This document shows, piece after piece, positions 9,427 to 19,150 of a stretch of 64,000 nucleotides of DNA. This stretch comes from Oscillospiraceae bacterium (lineage in GTDB: Bacteria; Bacillota; Clostridia; Oscillospirales; Acutalibacteraceae). Numbering within the stretch: position 1 is the first letter of the stretch; every line of letters begins with the position of its first letter. The translations under genes were made by a program, and so were the position numbers. The stretch is from positions 1-64,000 of the forward strand of contig SVOV01000008.1 of assembly GCA_015066205.1 (NCBI GenBank), given 5' to 3'. The notes below the pieces were generated by a model, which did not search any database, was not told the DNA's origin, and saw only the letters and a list, made by a program, of their open reading frames with translations.

Positions 9427-10965
9427 ATGACTGCAAAGGTAATGAGTATGGGAATATTCGGTATGCGCTCCTTTATGGTAGAGGTTGAAGCTGATATTTC
9501 GGGCGGAAAATACCGCTTCGATATGGTAGGTCTTCCCGATACCGCGGTGACTGAAGCCCGTGAAAGAGTTCAGGCGGCTATAAAAAACAGCGGCTACAGC
9601 TTTCCTTTTAATCATATTGTGGTAAACCTTGCACCTGCCGATGTGAAAAAAGAGGGAAGTGTTTACGATCTTCCCATTTTCGTGGCTCTTCTCATTGCCG
9701 CAAAGCAGCTGAACATCGATACCGCCGAAAATGCCTTTATAGGTGAGCTTTCCCTGTCGGGAGAGGTACGCCCCGTAAACGGAGTGCTTCCTATGGTGAT
9801 AGAGGCTAAAAATGCGGGTATAAAGAGGGTGTTTATCCCGTACGGAAATGCGGGCGAGGCGGCAGTCGTAGAGGAAATTGAGATATATCCCGTAAAAAAT
9901 ACCCGTCAGCTTATTGATTTCTTCAAGGGTGACAGAACAACCGACGAAGAGCTGAAAATGTATGAAAGAACGGAAGAAAAGGTAAGCGATGACAGAGAAG
10001 CAATTCTTGATTTTTCTGATGTTTTAGGTCAGGAATCCGCAAAAAGAGCCCTCGAAATTGCGGCGGCGGGCGGTCATAACATTCTTATGTCAGGCCCTCC
10101 CGGCTCGGGAAAAAGTATGCTTGCAAAGCGTCTTCCCACGATTTTACCCGATATGACCTTCCCCGAGGCTCTTGAAATAACAAAGCTTTATTCAATAGCA
10201 GGGGAGCTTAAAAATAAGAGCGGACTTGTAAAAAGCAGACCCTTCCGCTCACCCCATCATACGGTATCTCCCGCCGCACTGTCGGGCGGAGGTACTGTGC
10301 CCCGTCCCGGAGAGCTGTCCTTGGCTCATAACGGTGTGCTGTTTCTTGATGAATTCCCCGAATTCACAAGAGCCGCCATGGAGGTAATGCGCCAGCCTAT
10401 GGAGGACGGAGAGGTGACGATTTCCCGTGTTGCGGGAACTTTAACTTATCCCTGCTCCTTTATGCTTGTTGCCGCAATGAATCCCTGTCCCTGCGGCTTC
10501 GCGGGTCATCCCATAAGGGAATGTACCTGTTCTCAGGGAGCAGTAGCGAGATACCGCAATAAGATATCGGGTCCTCTTCTTGACAGAATAGATATTCAGA
10601 TAGATGTTCCCGCCGCTACATATAATGAAATAAGCGGCCAAGGGGAAGCCGAGGAAAGCTCCGCGGAGATCAAGAAGAGAGTTGAAAAAACAAGAGAGAT
10701 ACAGAGAAAGCGTTTTGAGGGTACGGAAATAACCTGTAATGCGAAAATGACCGCAACACAGGTCAGACGCTTTTGTGTGATGGACGATGAAGCCGCTGAA
10801 ATGATGAAAACTTATTATGAAGAGGCGGGACTTTCGGGAAGAACCTATGATAAGGTTCTGAAAGTTGCAAGAACCATTGCAGATATGGACGGATATGATA
10901 TAATAAACAGAGATCACATTTTTGAGGCTCTTTGCTTCAAGCAGATAATAAAAGGAGGAAACTGA
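9427..10965 (+). CDS. yifB: YifB-family Mg chelatase-like AAA ATPase
   Basis: GPPGSGKSMLAKRLPTILP, FRSPHHTVS, ComM/YifB N-terminal domain. Confidence 0.92.
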   Translation: MTAKVMSMGIFGMRSFMVEVEADISGGKYRFDMVGLPDTAVTEARERVQAAIKNSGYSFPFNHIVVNLAPADVKKEGSVYDLPIFVALLIAAKQLNIDTAENAFIGELSLSGEVRPVNGVLPMVIEAKNAGIKRVFIPYGNAGEAAVVEEIEIYPVKNTRQLIDFFKGDRTTDEELKMYERTEEKVSDDREAILDFSDVLGQESAKRALEIAAAGGHNILMSGPPGSGKSMLAKRLPTILPDMTFPEALEITKLYSIAGELKNKSGLVKSRPFRSPHHTVSPAALSGGGTVPRPGELSLAHNGVLFLDEFPEFTRAAMEVMRQPMEDGEVTISRVAGTLTYPCSFMLVAAMNPCPCGFAGHPIRECTCSQGAVARYRNKISGPLLDRIDIQIDVPAATYNEISGQGEAEESSAEIKKRVEKTREIQRKRFEGTEITCNAKMTATQVRRFCVMDDEAAEMMKTYYEEAGLSGRTYDKVLKVARTIADMDGYDIINRDHIFEALCFKQIIKGGN

Positions 10966-10966
10966 T

Positions 10967-11536
10967 ATGGTGATTTGTGTTTTCGGCTCATCGGGAACCG
11001 AAATAGAAAAAAATTATATAGACCAGACCGAGCTTCTCGGTGAAAAGCTTGCAAAGAGAGGACATTCTCTTATGTTCGGCGGAGGAAAAAACGGACTTAT
11101 GGGCGCCGCCGCAAGAGGCTTTACAAAAGGAAAGGGACATATAACGGGTGTAGCCCCCGAATTTTTCAAGGCGGGTGATGTGTTATATAAGGAATGTGAC
11201 GAGTTCGTCTGGCCAGAGAGTATGAGAGACCGCAAAAAGTATATGGAGGATAATTCCGATGCATTCATTATTACTCCCGGCGGAATCGGTACATATGAGG
11301 AATTCCTTGAGGTGCTGACCTTAAAGCAGCTTGCCCGTCTTTCAAAGCCTATTGTTGTCTTTAATATCAACGGCTTCTTTGATAAGCTTCTCAGTGTTAT
11401 TGACGATAATGTAAAAGACGGTTTCGTCCGTGCCCAGACCCCCGAGCTTTTCAAGGTAACGGCAGACATTGACGAGGTCATAAATATAGTAGAAACGGAT
11501 AACTACGATATAAATAAAATCAGATTCTATGACTGA
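10967..11536 (+). CDS. TIGR00730 / LOG-family Rossmann-fold protein
   Basis: GGGKNGLMGAAARG and PGGIGTYEEF motifs. Confidence 0.9.
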   Translation: MVICVFGSSGTEIEKNYIDQTELLGEKLAKRGHSLMFGGGKNGLMGAAARGFTKGKGHITGVAPEFFKAGDVLYKECDEFVWPESMRDRKKYMEDNSDAFIITPGGIGTYEEFLEVLTLKQLARLSKPIVVFNINGFFDKLLSVIDDNVKDGFVRAQTPELFKVTADIDEVINIVETDNYDINKIRFYD

Positions 11537-11565
11537 AAATCAGTGTTTTGTGCTTATATACAAAA

Positions 11566-11600
11566 AACAGCTCCCGATTTTTCGGGAGCTGAAATTTTTT
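11566..11600. terminator. Hairpin terminator
   Basis: AAAAAACAGCTCCCGATTTTTCGGGAGCTGAAATTTTTTT between convergent genes. Confidence 0.75.
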
Positions 11601-11608
11601 TGATATGA

Positions 11609-12649
11609 TTATTTTCTTGCAGCGTCGATGCATTCTTCTGCGAATCTTTCTGCGATAACGCCTTCGGGCTCGCCTGTCTTCTGGGATTCGGTAAGAATGT
11701 GTTCAACTGTGTTATAGATGTTGTTGACCTTCTTGAGAACCTCTTCCTCATTGTAGTTGCCTGCGGCTTCGCCTGCTGCGTTGATAACACCGCCGGCATT
11801 GATGATGAAGTCGGGAGCATAGAGAATGCCTCTTGCCTTAAGAGCTTCACCGGAAGCGAGGTCAAGGATAACATTGTTAGCTGCACCTGCAATAGCCTTG
11901 CAGTTGAAGTTAGGAATTGTTGAGGGATTAACGATAGCACCGAGAGCACAGGGAGCAAAGATATCGCATTCCTGAGTGAGGATCTCATCAGCGGAAACTA
12001 TTGTTGCACCGTACTTTTCAGCACAGATTTCAAGATTAGCCTTGTTCTTTCTGTTTGCAACATAAAGCTTTGCGCCTTCTGATGCGAGGTGCTTACAAAG
12101 GTCAAGACCAACCTTACCTACGCCCTGAACAGCGATGGTTCTTCCCTCAAGATTATCGGAGCCGAATGCTACCTTTGCAGTAGCCTTGATGCCCTGATAT
12201 ACACCGATAGCGGTAAAGGGTGAGGGGTCGCCCGAAATGTGGGGAAGACCGCAGATATGCTTTGTCTTTCTTGCAATGATAAGAGCATCGTCACAGTCTG
12301 TATTAACATCCTCTGCTGTGATGTAGCAGCCATTAAGAGCGTTCATAGCTTCGCCGAAGGCTTCAAACATTGCTTCTGTCTTCTGTGAGGGGTCTGCGAT
12401 GATAACGGACTTACCGCCGCCGAAATCAAGACCTGCAGCAGCATTCTTGTGTGACATACCGCGGGAAAGACGGAGAACATCGAAAAGAGCTTCATCCTCG
12501 GAAGCGTAGGGAAGAAGACGGCAGCCGCCGATAGCGGGTCCTCTTACTGTGCTGTGAACAGCAATAATAGCCTTAAGGCCTGCTTTTTCGTTGTTGACGA
12601 AAAGTATTTTTTCGTGACCGTATTTGGTGATTTCCTGCATTACATTCAT
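11609..12649 (-). CDS. Leucine/amino-acid dehydrogenase (Glu/Leu/Phe/Val family)
   Basis: GPAIGGCRLLPY, RGMSHKNAAAGLDFGGGKSVI, TAEDVNTD. Confidence 0.88.
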   Translation of the reverse strand: MNVMQEITKYGHEKILFVNNEKAGLKAIIAVHSTVRGPAIGGCRLLPYASEDEALFDVLRLSRGMSHKNAAAGLDFGGGKSVIIADPSQKTEAMFEAFGEAMNALNGCYITAEDVNTDCDDALIIARKTKHICGLPHISGDPSPFTAIGVYQGIKATAKVAFGSDNLEGRTIAVQGVGKVGLDLCKHLASEGAKLYVANRKNKANLEICAEKYGATIVSADEILTQECDIFAPCALGAIVNPSTIPNFNCKAIAGAANNVILDLASGEALKARGILYAPDFIINAGGVINAAGEAAGNYNEEEVLKKVNNIYNTVEHILTESQKTGEPEGVIAERFAEECIDAARK

Positions 12650-12893
12650 TTTAGTATCATTCCTTAATATGGATTTTGAAATATCCCCGATAAGCAATAT
12701 CTCAATTTAGTTATTAATATACTGCAAAAAAATTCAGATGTAAATATTTTTTTTGCGATTTATTAATGTATTTTTTTAATAAATTAAATTCAATGAATTT
12801 ATTTAATATCATATTAATAAAATCACCGTCACGAAGCTTTGCTTGTTCTTCATATTAAACACTATAACAAGCAATCAAAATTTTATTATTTAC

Positions 12894-12922
12894 TTGAAGT
12901 TGCCTTTTTTCTGTGCTATAGT
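12894..12922 (+). promoter_or_regulatory. Sigma70-type promoter TTGAAG-N17-TATAGT
   Basis: -35 12894-12899, -10 12917-12922. Confidence 0.65.
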
Positions 12923-12927
12923 GTAAT

Positions 12928-13095
12928 TACCACACGAAATTCAATATTTTCTACACAGGAGTTGCATTTTTGTCTTTTGGCAAAAGTGCGGACTTCTTAT
13001 TCGCATTTCTGTGTAGATGACGATGAATTTTGTGTGGTAGCAAATCGAGGTTCGCATTTTTCGGTGTGTGTGACTTCGGTTGCACACACTTTTTT
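12928..13095 (+). promoter_or_regulatory. Structured 5' leader with long nested stem and terminator-like hairpin
   Basis: 12928-12943 pairs with 13024-13039 (16 bp, one G-U); 12951-12958 pairs with 13009-13016 (8 bp); GTGTGTG/CACACAC plus T6 at 13066-13095. Confidence 0.6.
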
Positions 13096-13114
13096 AATTT
13101 ATGGAGGTAAAACA

Positions 13115-15289
13115 ATGAAAAAGAAAATGCGAAGTATCTTGTCACTTGCTTTAGCGGTACTGATGCTGATGTCAGTTGTTCCGCTGTCAGTAAATGCGTC
13201 AGAATATGCAGGCGAATGCGGCGCTGAGGGTGACAATGTTACCTGGGAAATTGATGTGAATACAGGCACACTTTATATTAACGGTACCGGTGATATGGCG
13301 GACTATGAAGCTGAGTGGTCTTCAGCACCATGGTATGAATACAGAGAATTTCCCGGCTTTACCTATATTGTAGTCGGTGAAGGGGTTACTTCTGTCGGAG
13401 ATAATGCATTCAGGTATACAATAGTTTCAAAAATAGCCCTTTCTTCAACTGTAAAGAAACTCGGGAAATGCCCATTTTTTGCTAATGCAAATATTGTTAT
13501 CGATGAGAACAATGCATATTTAAAAATGGACGACTATGGTGTTATCTATTCCAAAGACGGAAAAACTCTTATATATGCTTCAAAGTATGTAAATTATATA
13601 TATGGTTATTATACAGTACCCGAAGGTGTTGAAGAATTTGCTCCTTATGCTTTTTGTCACTTTGTGACAGACAGTATTCCTTGGTTATATATCCCGTCTT
13701 CGGTAAAAAGCATTCCTGTGAAAGCATTTTTTAGTGTCATTGCGAAAGACTCTCAACCTGCATCAATACCTTATTTTTTTGTAAATGGTAATAATCCATA
13801 TTATTCCAGTGATGAATACGGAGTTTTGTTTGATAAAAATAAAGAAATTCTTTATATGACACCACATCTTCATTTTGATTCCAATGATATACAGCTTACT
13901 AACTATATTATACCTGAATCAGTAAAAGAGCTTGCTGAGTATTCTTTTTTTGGATACGATGACGAAAGTATATTAATAACCGAAAATGTTACAAAAATCG
14001 GTGCGGGTGCCTTTTATTCTCCTTTCCCTGAAGCTTATGGCGAGAAAATATATCGCTTATATATTCCTAAAAATGTAACCTCGTTAGCTGATGATTTCTT
14101 TATTGGTGAAGATTGGCTTAGTGATTACCGAGAAATACAAAAAGTTGTTTATTATGAAGGAACCCAGTCAGAATGGGAATCACTTTATAAAGGAGCAACT
14201 GAACATTTGACGGTTTATTATGAACATAGTCATACTAATACAATTATAGAAGAAAATTGTGCTCAAAGGACATATATCTGTAGTGGTTGCAATACTGCTA
14301 ATATTATAGAAAATATTGGGGAACACTCTTGGTACAGATATGATGAAATAAAGAATTGTGAAGAAGGCGGCGTAAATCGTTTTCACTGTAACGATTGTTC
14401 TAGTAATAAAATGGAATATGTTCCTCCTGCAGAACACGATTGGGTATGGATTGGAAATGTAGTTGCGCCTTGTGTAGGTGGTACAAAAGGGTATTATTGC
14501 ACCAAATGTCGGGAAGAAAAAGAAGAGCATGAAACACCTACAGAAGAACATAGTTATGAGTGGAACAACGAGAATGATGATATTCAGTGTGAAGGTGGTT
14601 ATGCAAACCTTTATTGTTGGATGTGCAGTAACGACTATTATGTGTATATAGAGGCAGAAGGTCATCAGTATCAGTTTGTATCAGACAACAATGCAACCTG
14701 TACGGAAGACGGAACAAAACGTAAGGAGTGTTCACGTTGTAATGATATAGCCGAAACAGTGGTTGATGTTGGCAGCAAGTTAGGTCACGATCTTACAGAA
14801 GCAACGGTGCTTTCCGAACAGACCTGCACACAGGACGGTATAAGCGTTCAGGTTTGTAGGAGATGTTCAGAAATTACGGCAACTACCGAAAGTGCATACG
14901 GTCATTTTGATGATGACGGTGACGGTAAGTGTGATGAATGTAAGGTTGTTCTTGAGGTAATTTTCCCCAATGTGCCGTCTGTTCCCGGAACGGATGTTAC
15001 ACCTGATGCTCCCGGACATACACATTCTTTTACGAGAGAGGTTATTTTTTCTTCCGATTGTGTTACGGCGGGTGAACAGGAATTTACCTGCTCCTGCGGT
15101 GAAATCTACAGGGCTGTAATTCCCGCAAGCGGTCATACGGACGAAAATGCAGACGGAGTCTGTGATGTATGTGAGGAACGCCTCGGTGAAAATGTGGGTG
15201 ATTCTGAAGCTTCAGGCTTCCTTGCAAAAATACTTGAATTCTTCAATAAAATAGCAGAGTTCTTCAGAAAGCTTTTTAATATGGCATAA
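13115..15289 (+). CDS. Secreted BspA-like leucine-rich repeat protein with repeated Cys motifs
   Basis: Signal peptide MKKKMRSILSLALAVLMLMSVVPLSVNA; LRR_5-like repeats; repeated C-x2-C units; RBS GGAGG before 13115. Confidence 0.8.
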   Translation: MKKKMRSILSLALAVLMLMSVVPLSVNASEYAGECGAEGDNVTWEIDVNTGTLYINGTGDMADYEAEWSSAPWYEYREFPGFTYIVVGEGVTSVGDNAFRYTIVSKIALSSTVKKLGKCPFFANANIVIDENNAYLKMDDYGVIYSKDGKTLIYASKYVNYIYGYYTVPEGVEEFAPYAFCHFVTDSIPWLYIPSSVKSIPVKAFFSVIAKDSQPASIPYFFVNGNNPYYSSDEYGVLFDKNKEILYMTPHLHFDSNDIQLTNYIIPESVKELAEYSFFGYDDESILITENVTKIGAGAFYSPFPEAYGEKIYRLYIPKNVTSLADDFFIGEDWLSDYREIQKVVYYEGTQSEWESLYKGATEHLTVYYEHSHTNTIIEENCAQRTYICSGCNTANIIENIGEHSWYRYDEIKNCEEGGVNRFHCNDCSSNKMEYVPPAEHDWVWIGNVVAPCVGGTKGYYCTKCREEKEEHETPTEEHSYEWNNENDDIQCEGGYANLYCWMCSNDYYVYIEAEGHQYQFVSDNNATCTEDGTKRKECSRCNDIAETVVDVGSKLGHDLTEATVLSEQTCTQDGISVQVCRRCSEITATTESAYGHFDDDGDGKCDECKVVLEVIFPNVPSVPGTDVTPDAPGHTHSFTREVIFSSDCVTAGEQEFTCSCGEIYRAVIPASGHTDENADGVCDVCEERLGENVGDSEASGFLAKILEFFNKIAEFFRKLFNMA

Positions 15290-15295
15290 AAAATA

Positions 15296-15331
15296 CACCT
15301 TAACCTCATTTCGGGGTTAAGGTGATTTTCT
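15296..15331. terminator. Bidirectional terminator
   Basis: CACCTTAACCTCATTTCGGGGTTAAGGTG between convergent genes. Confidence 0.8.
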
Positions 15332-15341
15332 TGTTTTGTGA

Positions 15342-16058
15342 TTATTTGTAAAAATCGTGCTCTTCTAAGTATTTGAGCTCTCTTTCGCGGTCGGTTTTTG
15401 AGCGGGCTTTTACATAGGCTCTTACTTCTTTTCTGTTCTTTCCTATGATACCGTTTCTTGCGAAAGCTACCCAGAACATTCCCACAACGGAGCCGGCACC
15501 GGCTAAAATCATATCTATCATAGTATCAACAAGTCCGTCCTCTCCGAGGATGGGGGATACCTGAAGAGTGTAGCCGTAAAGACGGTCCATTGTGAATTCG
15601 TAGTATTCCCATGCAACGAGAATAAAACAGGAGAAGCACAGAGCGAAGAGAGCGGCAAGTCCGGGACTCAGGTGGCGGCTTCTGCCCTGAAAGGCTACTG
15701 CGAAGTCATAAGCAAAGTAAGCGGCAACAACGCCCGAAATAAAATGCTCAATCAGATCCACATACTGGAAATTTGTTTTTGTGTTAAGAACATAGCCGAT
15801 AACAACACCGAAGCATATAAAGAGATTTAGCATTGTCTGTGCCTGATAGGTCACTCTCGTTATAAAAGACTTTCCGCCGAAAAGCTGGAACATATCCCAC
15901 AGATGTGTAAAGGCTATGGCAAAAAGTCCCATAAGAAACTGTGTCACGGAATCGTGAAGAAGTCCCCATACGCCGAAAATAATAAGGGAAGCACGCACTG
16001 CCCACCAGATAACCTGATGTGCCATCGGTATGGGTGTTATTTTATTGAGTTTTTTCAT
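15342..16058 (-). CDS. Multi-pass membrane protein of unknown function
   Basis: 238 aa, several TM segments. Confidence 0.7.
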   Translation of the reverse strand: MKKLNKITPIPMAHQVIWWAVRASLIIFGVWGLLHDSVTQFLMGLFAIAFTHLWDMFQLFGGKSFITRVTYQAQTMLNLFICFGVVIGYVLNTKTNFQYVDLIEHFISGVVAAYFAYDFAVAFQGRSRHLSPGLAALFALCFSCFILVAWEYYEFTMDRLYGYTLQVSPILGEDGLVDTMIDMILAGAGSVVGMFWVAFARNGIIGKNRKEVRAYVKARSKTDRERELKYLEEHDFYK

Positions 16059-16110
16059 AACTCACACTCATTTCGTAATAAATTCGGGCTTATTATAAAA
16101 TGATAAAATA

Positions 16111-16146
16111 AAAAAAGGCGGCAAAGGTAATTTTTGTCCGCCTTTA
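16111..16146 (-). terminator. Rho-independent terminator
   Basis: Minus strand AAAGGCGGACAAAAATTACCTTTGCCGCCTTTTTTT. Confidence 0.7.
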
Positions 16147-16179
16147 TGTCAAAAATAACTGCTGAAAAAGTGTGCATAT

Positions 16180-17097
16180 TTACTTATCCGAATTTCTTTC
16201 GGTAAAGAAGCCGTTTTCGTAGCCCTGTATGGTTTTGTCTTCATCTGCCGAAATCAGTCTTTGCTGTGCCCATATACAATACCTCGGATTCTTTTCAACT
16301 GAAAGATAATGTCTTCCCAGTTTCTTTGCCGTAACAGCCGTTGTCCCCGAGCCGCCGAACGGGTCAAAAACAATATCACCCTTATTACTTGAAGCGAGAA
16401 TCAGCTTTGCCGTCAGCTTTTCGGGCTTTTGCGTGGGGTGGGCGGTATTTTCCTTCATTGACCAGAAGGGTACGGTAATATCATCCCAGAAATTCGACGG
16501 ACAGGTCATTCTGTAATTTCCCTTTTCCGTCTTCTCCCAGTCCTTTGGAACTCCGTTTTCCGTATAGGGAGCTATGACCTTTTTTCTGACCTTTACAGCT
16601 CCGAGATTAAAGGTATAATCATCGCTTACGGTGCAAAACCATATATCCTCCATAGAGTTTTTCCAGTTCTTCTTTGCACCTCTGCCTTTTTCTCTCTGCC
16701 ATGTGATACGGTTTCTGACGGTAAAAAATTCGGGGAGAATGTTCCCTATTATAAGGCTTGTCTGCCAGTCACAGCATATATAAATGCTTCCCGTGCTCTT
16801 GAGTATTCTTTTTGCTTCCCTTAACCAGCTTCTTGTGAACTCGGTATATTCCTCGGTCTTTTTCCTGTTCCATACCTCTCCGCCGTAGTCCTTGCGGAGA
16901 TTGTAAGGAGGGTCAGCAATAACAAGGTCAACAAAGGAATCGGGAAAATATTTTACCGCAGTAAAAAAATCCGCATTAAAATATTTGTCATAAAGCTCTT
17001 CTTTTTCTTTTTTTCCCTTTTTAAAAGCACACCCGCCGAGAAATTCTCTTCCCTCTTCGAGGGTGGTGCTGATGGTCTTGTTTCTTTCAGACTTCAT
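16180..17097 (-). CDS. Orphan site-specific DNA methyltransferase (N6-adenine/N4-cytosine type)
   Basis: DPPYNL and FDPFGGSGTTAVTAKKLGR motifs; no nuclease next to it. Confidence 0.88.
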   Translation of the reverse strand: MKSERNKTISTTLEEGREFLGGCAFKKGKKEKEELYDKYFNADFFTAVKYFPDSFVDLVIADPPYNLRKDYGGEVWNRKKTEEYTEFTRSWLREAKRILKSTGSIYICCDWQTSLIIGNILPEFFTVRNRITWQREKGRGAKKNWKNSMEDIWFCTVSDDYTFNLGAVKVRKKVIAPYTENGVPKDWEKTEKGNYRMTCPSNFWDDITVPFWSMKENTAHPTQKPEKLTAKLILASSNKGDIVFDPFGGSGTTAVTAKKLGRHYLSVEKNPRYCIWAQQRLISADEDKTIQGYENGFFTERNSDK

Positions 17098-17249
17098 TTT
17101 TTCCGTCCTTTTTTCTGTTATGAAATTATATTAACATAAAAACTCTTTTCAGTAAAGATTAAAGATGCTTGAAATATCCGCTTTTTTATGGTAAAATATT
17201 AAAGTATGTGTTTTTGACACCCGAAAACCTGAAAAAAGGAGAGTGCATT

Positions 17250-17432
17250 ATGGCTGTCGTTTCCAACTGCGATATATGTATGAATTACGAATACGATGAA
17301 GAATATGACTGCTACAGATGCAGTGTGGACCTCGATATGGATGAAGCGGAACGCTTTATGACATATTCCGTCCGCTCCTGCCCTTATTTCAGAGCGGGTG
17401 ATGAATACACAATAGTAAAAAAACAGAACTGA
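17250..17432 (+). CDS. Small Cys-containing protein, unknown function
   Basis: MAVVSNCDICMNYEYDEEYDCYRCSVDLDMDE...SCPYFR; RBS AAAGGAG. Confidence 0.8.
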   Translation: MAVVSNCDICMNYEYDEEYDCYRCSVDLDMDEAERFMTYSVRSCPYFRAGDEYTIVKKQN

Positions 17433-17451
17433 TATTTCGGAGGGAACATAA

Positions 17452-18858
17452 TTGAAAGCGGATGTAGTAATAGTAGGAGCAGGCCCCTCAGGTATTTTTA
17501 CTGCCCTTGAGCTTTTAAGAAAAGGCAGTAAGAAGAAAATAGTCATAGTTGAAAAGGGAAAGTCCATTGAAAAGCGCCATTGCCCCAAAACAAAGACAAA
17601 GCAGTGCGTAAACTGTAAGCCCAACTGCCATATAACAACAGGCTTTTCGGGTGCGGGCGCATTTTCCGACGGAAAGCTCTCTTTGAGCTATGAGGTCGGC
17701 GGTGATCTTCCTACCCTTATAGGTGAGATGTTCGCTCAGGAGCTTATAAATTATACCGATTCAATTTATCTCGAATTCGGTGCCGATACCCATATCGAGG
17801 GTGTAAATGCATCCGAAGAGGTAAAGGAAATAAGAAAGAGAGCTATTCAGGCGGGTCTTAAGCTTGTTGACTGTCCCATAAGACATCTCGGCACGGAAAA
17901 AGCACAGGATCTCTATTATGCCATTGAACAGTATCTTCTCAACAACGGTGTTGAAATATTCTTTGATACAGAGTGTCTGAGTCTTATCCTTGATAATGAA
18001 AACGGTATCTGCAAGGGTGTTATTACCGAGGGTAAGGGTGTACCCGAAGAAATTTATGCCGATCATACAATTATCGCAACGGGAAGACGAGGAGCAGACT
18101 GGCTCGAAAAGCTCTGTGCAGAATACAATATTGCCCATCAGCCCGGCACCGTTGACATCGGTGTCAGAGTTGAAGTCAGAAACGAGGTTATGGAAACCGT
18201 AAACAAGGCTCTCTATGAGTCAAAGCTCATCGGTTATCCCAGACCCTTTAAGAATAAGGTCCGTACCTTCTGTCAGAATCCCGGCGGCTTTGTAAGTCAG
18301 GAGAATTATGACAACAATCTTGCAGTTGTAAACGGACATTCCTATAAGGAGCTGAAATCAGACAACACCAATCTCGCAATTTTATGCTCCCACAATTTCA
18401 GCACTCCCTTTAATCAGCCCATTGAATATGCACAGAAGGTTGGCGAGCTTACAAATATGCTTGCAAACGGACACATCCTTGTTCAGCGCTTCGGCGATAT
18501 TCTTGACGGCAAGCGTACCTGGCCCAAGGAGCTTATGCAGTCAAACCTCAAGCCCTCGCTCCCCGATGCCGTTGCAGGCGATATCACCGCCGCAATGCCT
18601 TACCGTGCAATGACAAACATAATCAATTTCATTCAGGCAATGGATCATGTCGTTCCCGGCTTTGCCTCCTATGAAACTCTTCTCTATTCTCCCGAGCTTA
18701 AGTTCTATTCCAACAGGATCAAGATGGACGAAAGGCTCAACACCAATGTAAAGGGTCTTCACTGCCTCGGTGACTCCTCAGGCTGGACAAGAGGACTTAT
18801 GATGGCATCCGTAATGGGTGTTCTTATGGGAAGATACATATTTGAAGAAGAGAACTGA
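17452..18858 (+). CDS. FAD-dependent dehydrogenase/oxidoreductase
   Basis: VVIVGAGPSGIFTALELLRKG Rossmann motif; TTG start after GGAGGG. Confidence 0.87.
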   Translation: MKADVVIVGAGPSGIFTALELLRKGSKKKIVIVEKGKSIEKRHCPKTKTKQCVNCKPNCHITTGFSGAGAFSDGKLSLSYEVGGDLPTLIGEMFAQELINYTDSIYLEFGADTHIEGVNASEEVKEIRKRAIQAGLKLVDCPIRHLGTEKAQDLYYAIEQYLLNNGVEIFFDTECLSLILDNENGICKGVITEGKGVPEEIYADHTIIATGRRGADWLEKLCAEYNIAHQPGTVDIGVRVEVRNEVMETVNKALYESKLIGYPRPFKNKVRTFCQNPGGFVSQENYDNNLAVVNGHSYKELKSDNTNLAILCSHNFSTPFNQPIEYAQKVGELTNMLANGHILVQRFGDILDGKRTWPKELMQSNLKPSLPDAVAGDITAAMPYRAMTNIINFIQAMDHVVPGFASYETLLYSPELKFYSNRIKMDERLNTNVKGLHCLGDSSGWTRGLMMASVMGVLMGRYIFEEEN

Positions 18859-18882
18859 TCATAAGAAAAAATCTTACGATTT

Positions 18883-19010
18883 GTCAACCCCCTACCCTGG
18901 GTCTTGGGGGCTGTAGGTGTTTCTTGTTCAATAAGCTTGCGTCATTCAATACGCCGCAGGCGAATTATAAGCTAAATTGCTCACAACGCGAGCAATTTCC
19001 TATATAATAA
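18883..19010 (-). repeat. Intergenic dispersed repeat, copy 2 (inverted relative to 9241-9335)
   Basis: CCCTGGGTCTTGGGGG...AGGTGTTT...CTCACAACGCGAGCAATTTCCTATAT. Confidence 0.7.
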
Positions 19011-19020
19011 AAAGCAGAAA

Positions 19021-19044
19021 ATTTCGGAATTCGGATTTCGGAGA
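19021..19044 (-). repeat. CCGAAAT-type palindromic repeat, copy 1
   Basis: ATTTCGGAATTCGGATTTCGGAGA; exact reverse complement of 35644-35667. Confidence 0.75.
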
Positions 19045-19087
19045 AATTGTAGTTTTAAAAAAATTTTCAGAAAACTTAAAAAAAGTG

Positions 19088-19116
19088 TTGACAAGGGGGA
19101 TTATATCTGTTATAAT
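19088..19116 (+). promoter_or_regulatory. Consensus sigma70 promoter for 5S rRNA
   Basis: TTGACA (19088-19093) N17 TATAAT (19111-19116). Confidence 0.9.
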
Positions 19117-19150
19117 CCCTCTTGCGCTTGAGAGATAAGCTCTCGCGACA

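Noticed and set aside
12839-13114. N-terminal extension of the LRR protein ORF
   Set aside because: A clear signal peptide begins at 13115 after GGAGG; the upstream part overlaps the promoter and structured leader.
14180-14665. 161-aa and similar long antisense ORFs across the window
   Set aside because: They are shadows of well-supported coding genes on the opposite strand, with no RBS or recognisable domain.
16180-17097. Orphan methyltransferase as part of a defence system
   Set aside because: Neighbours are a membrane protein and an unrelated small Cys protein; no nuclease or accessory gene supports a system.
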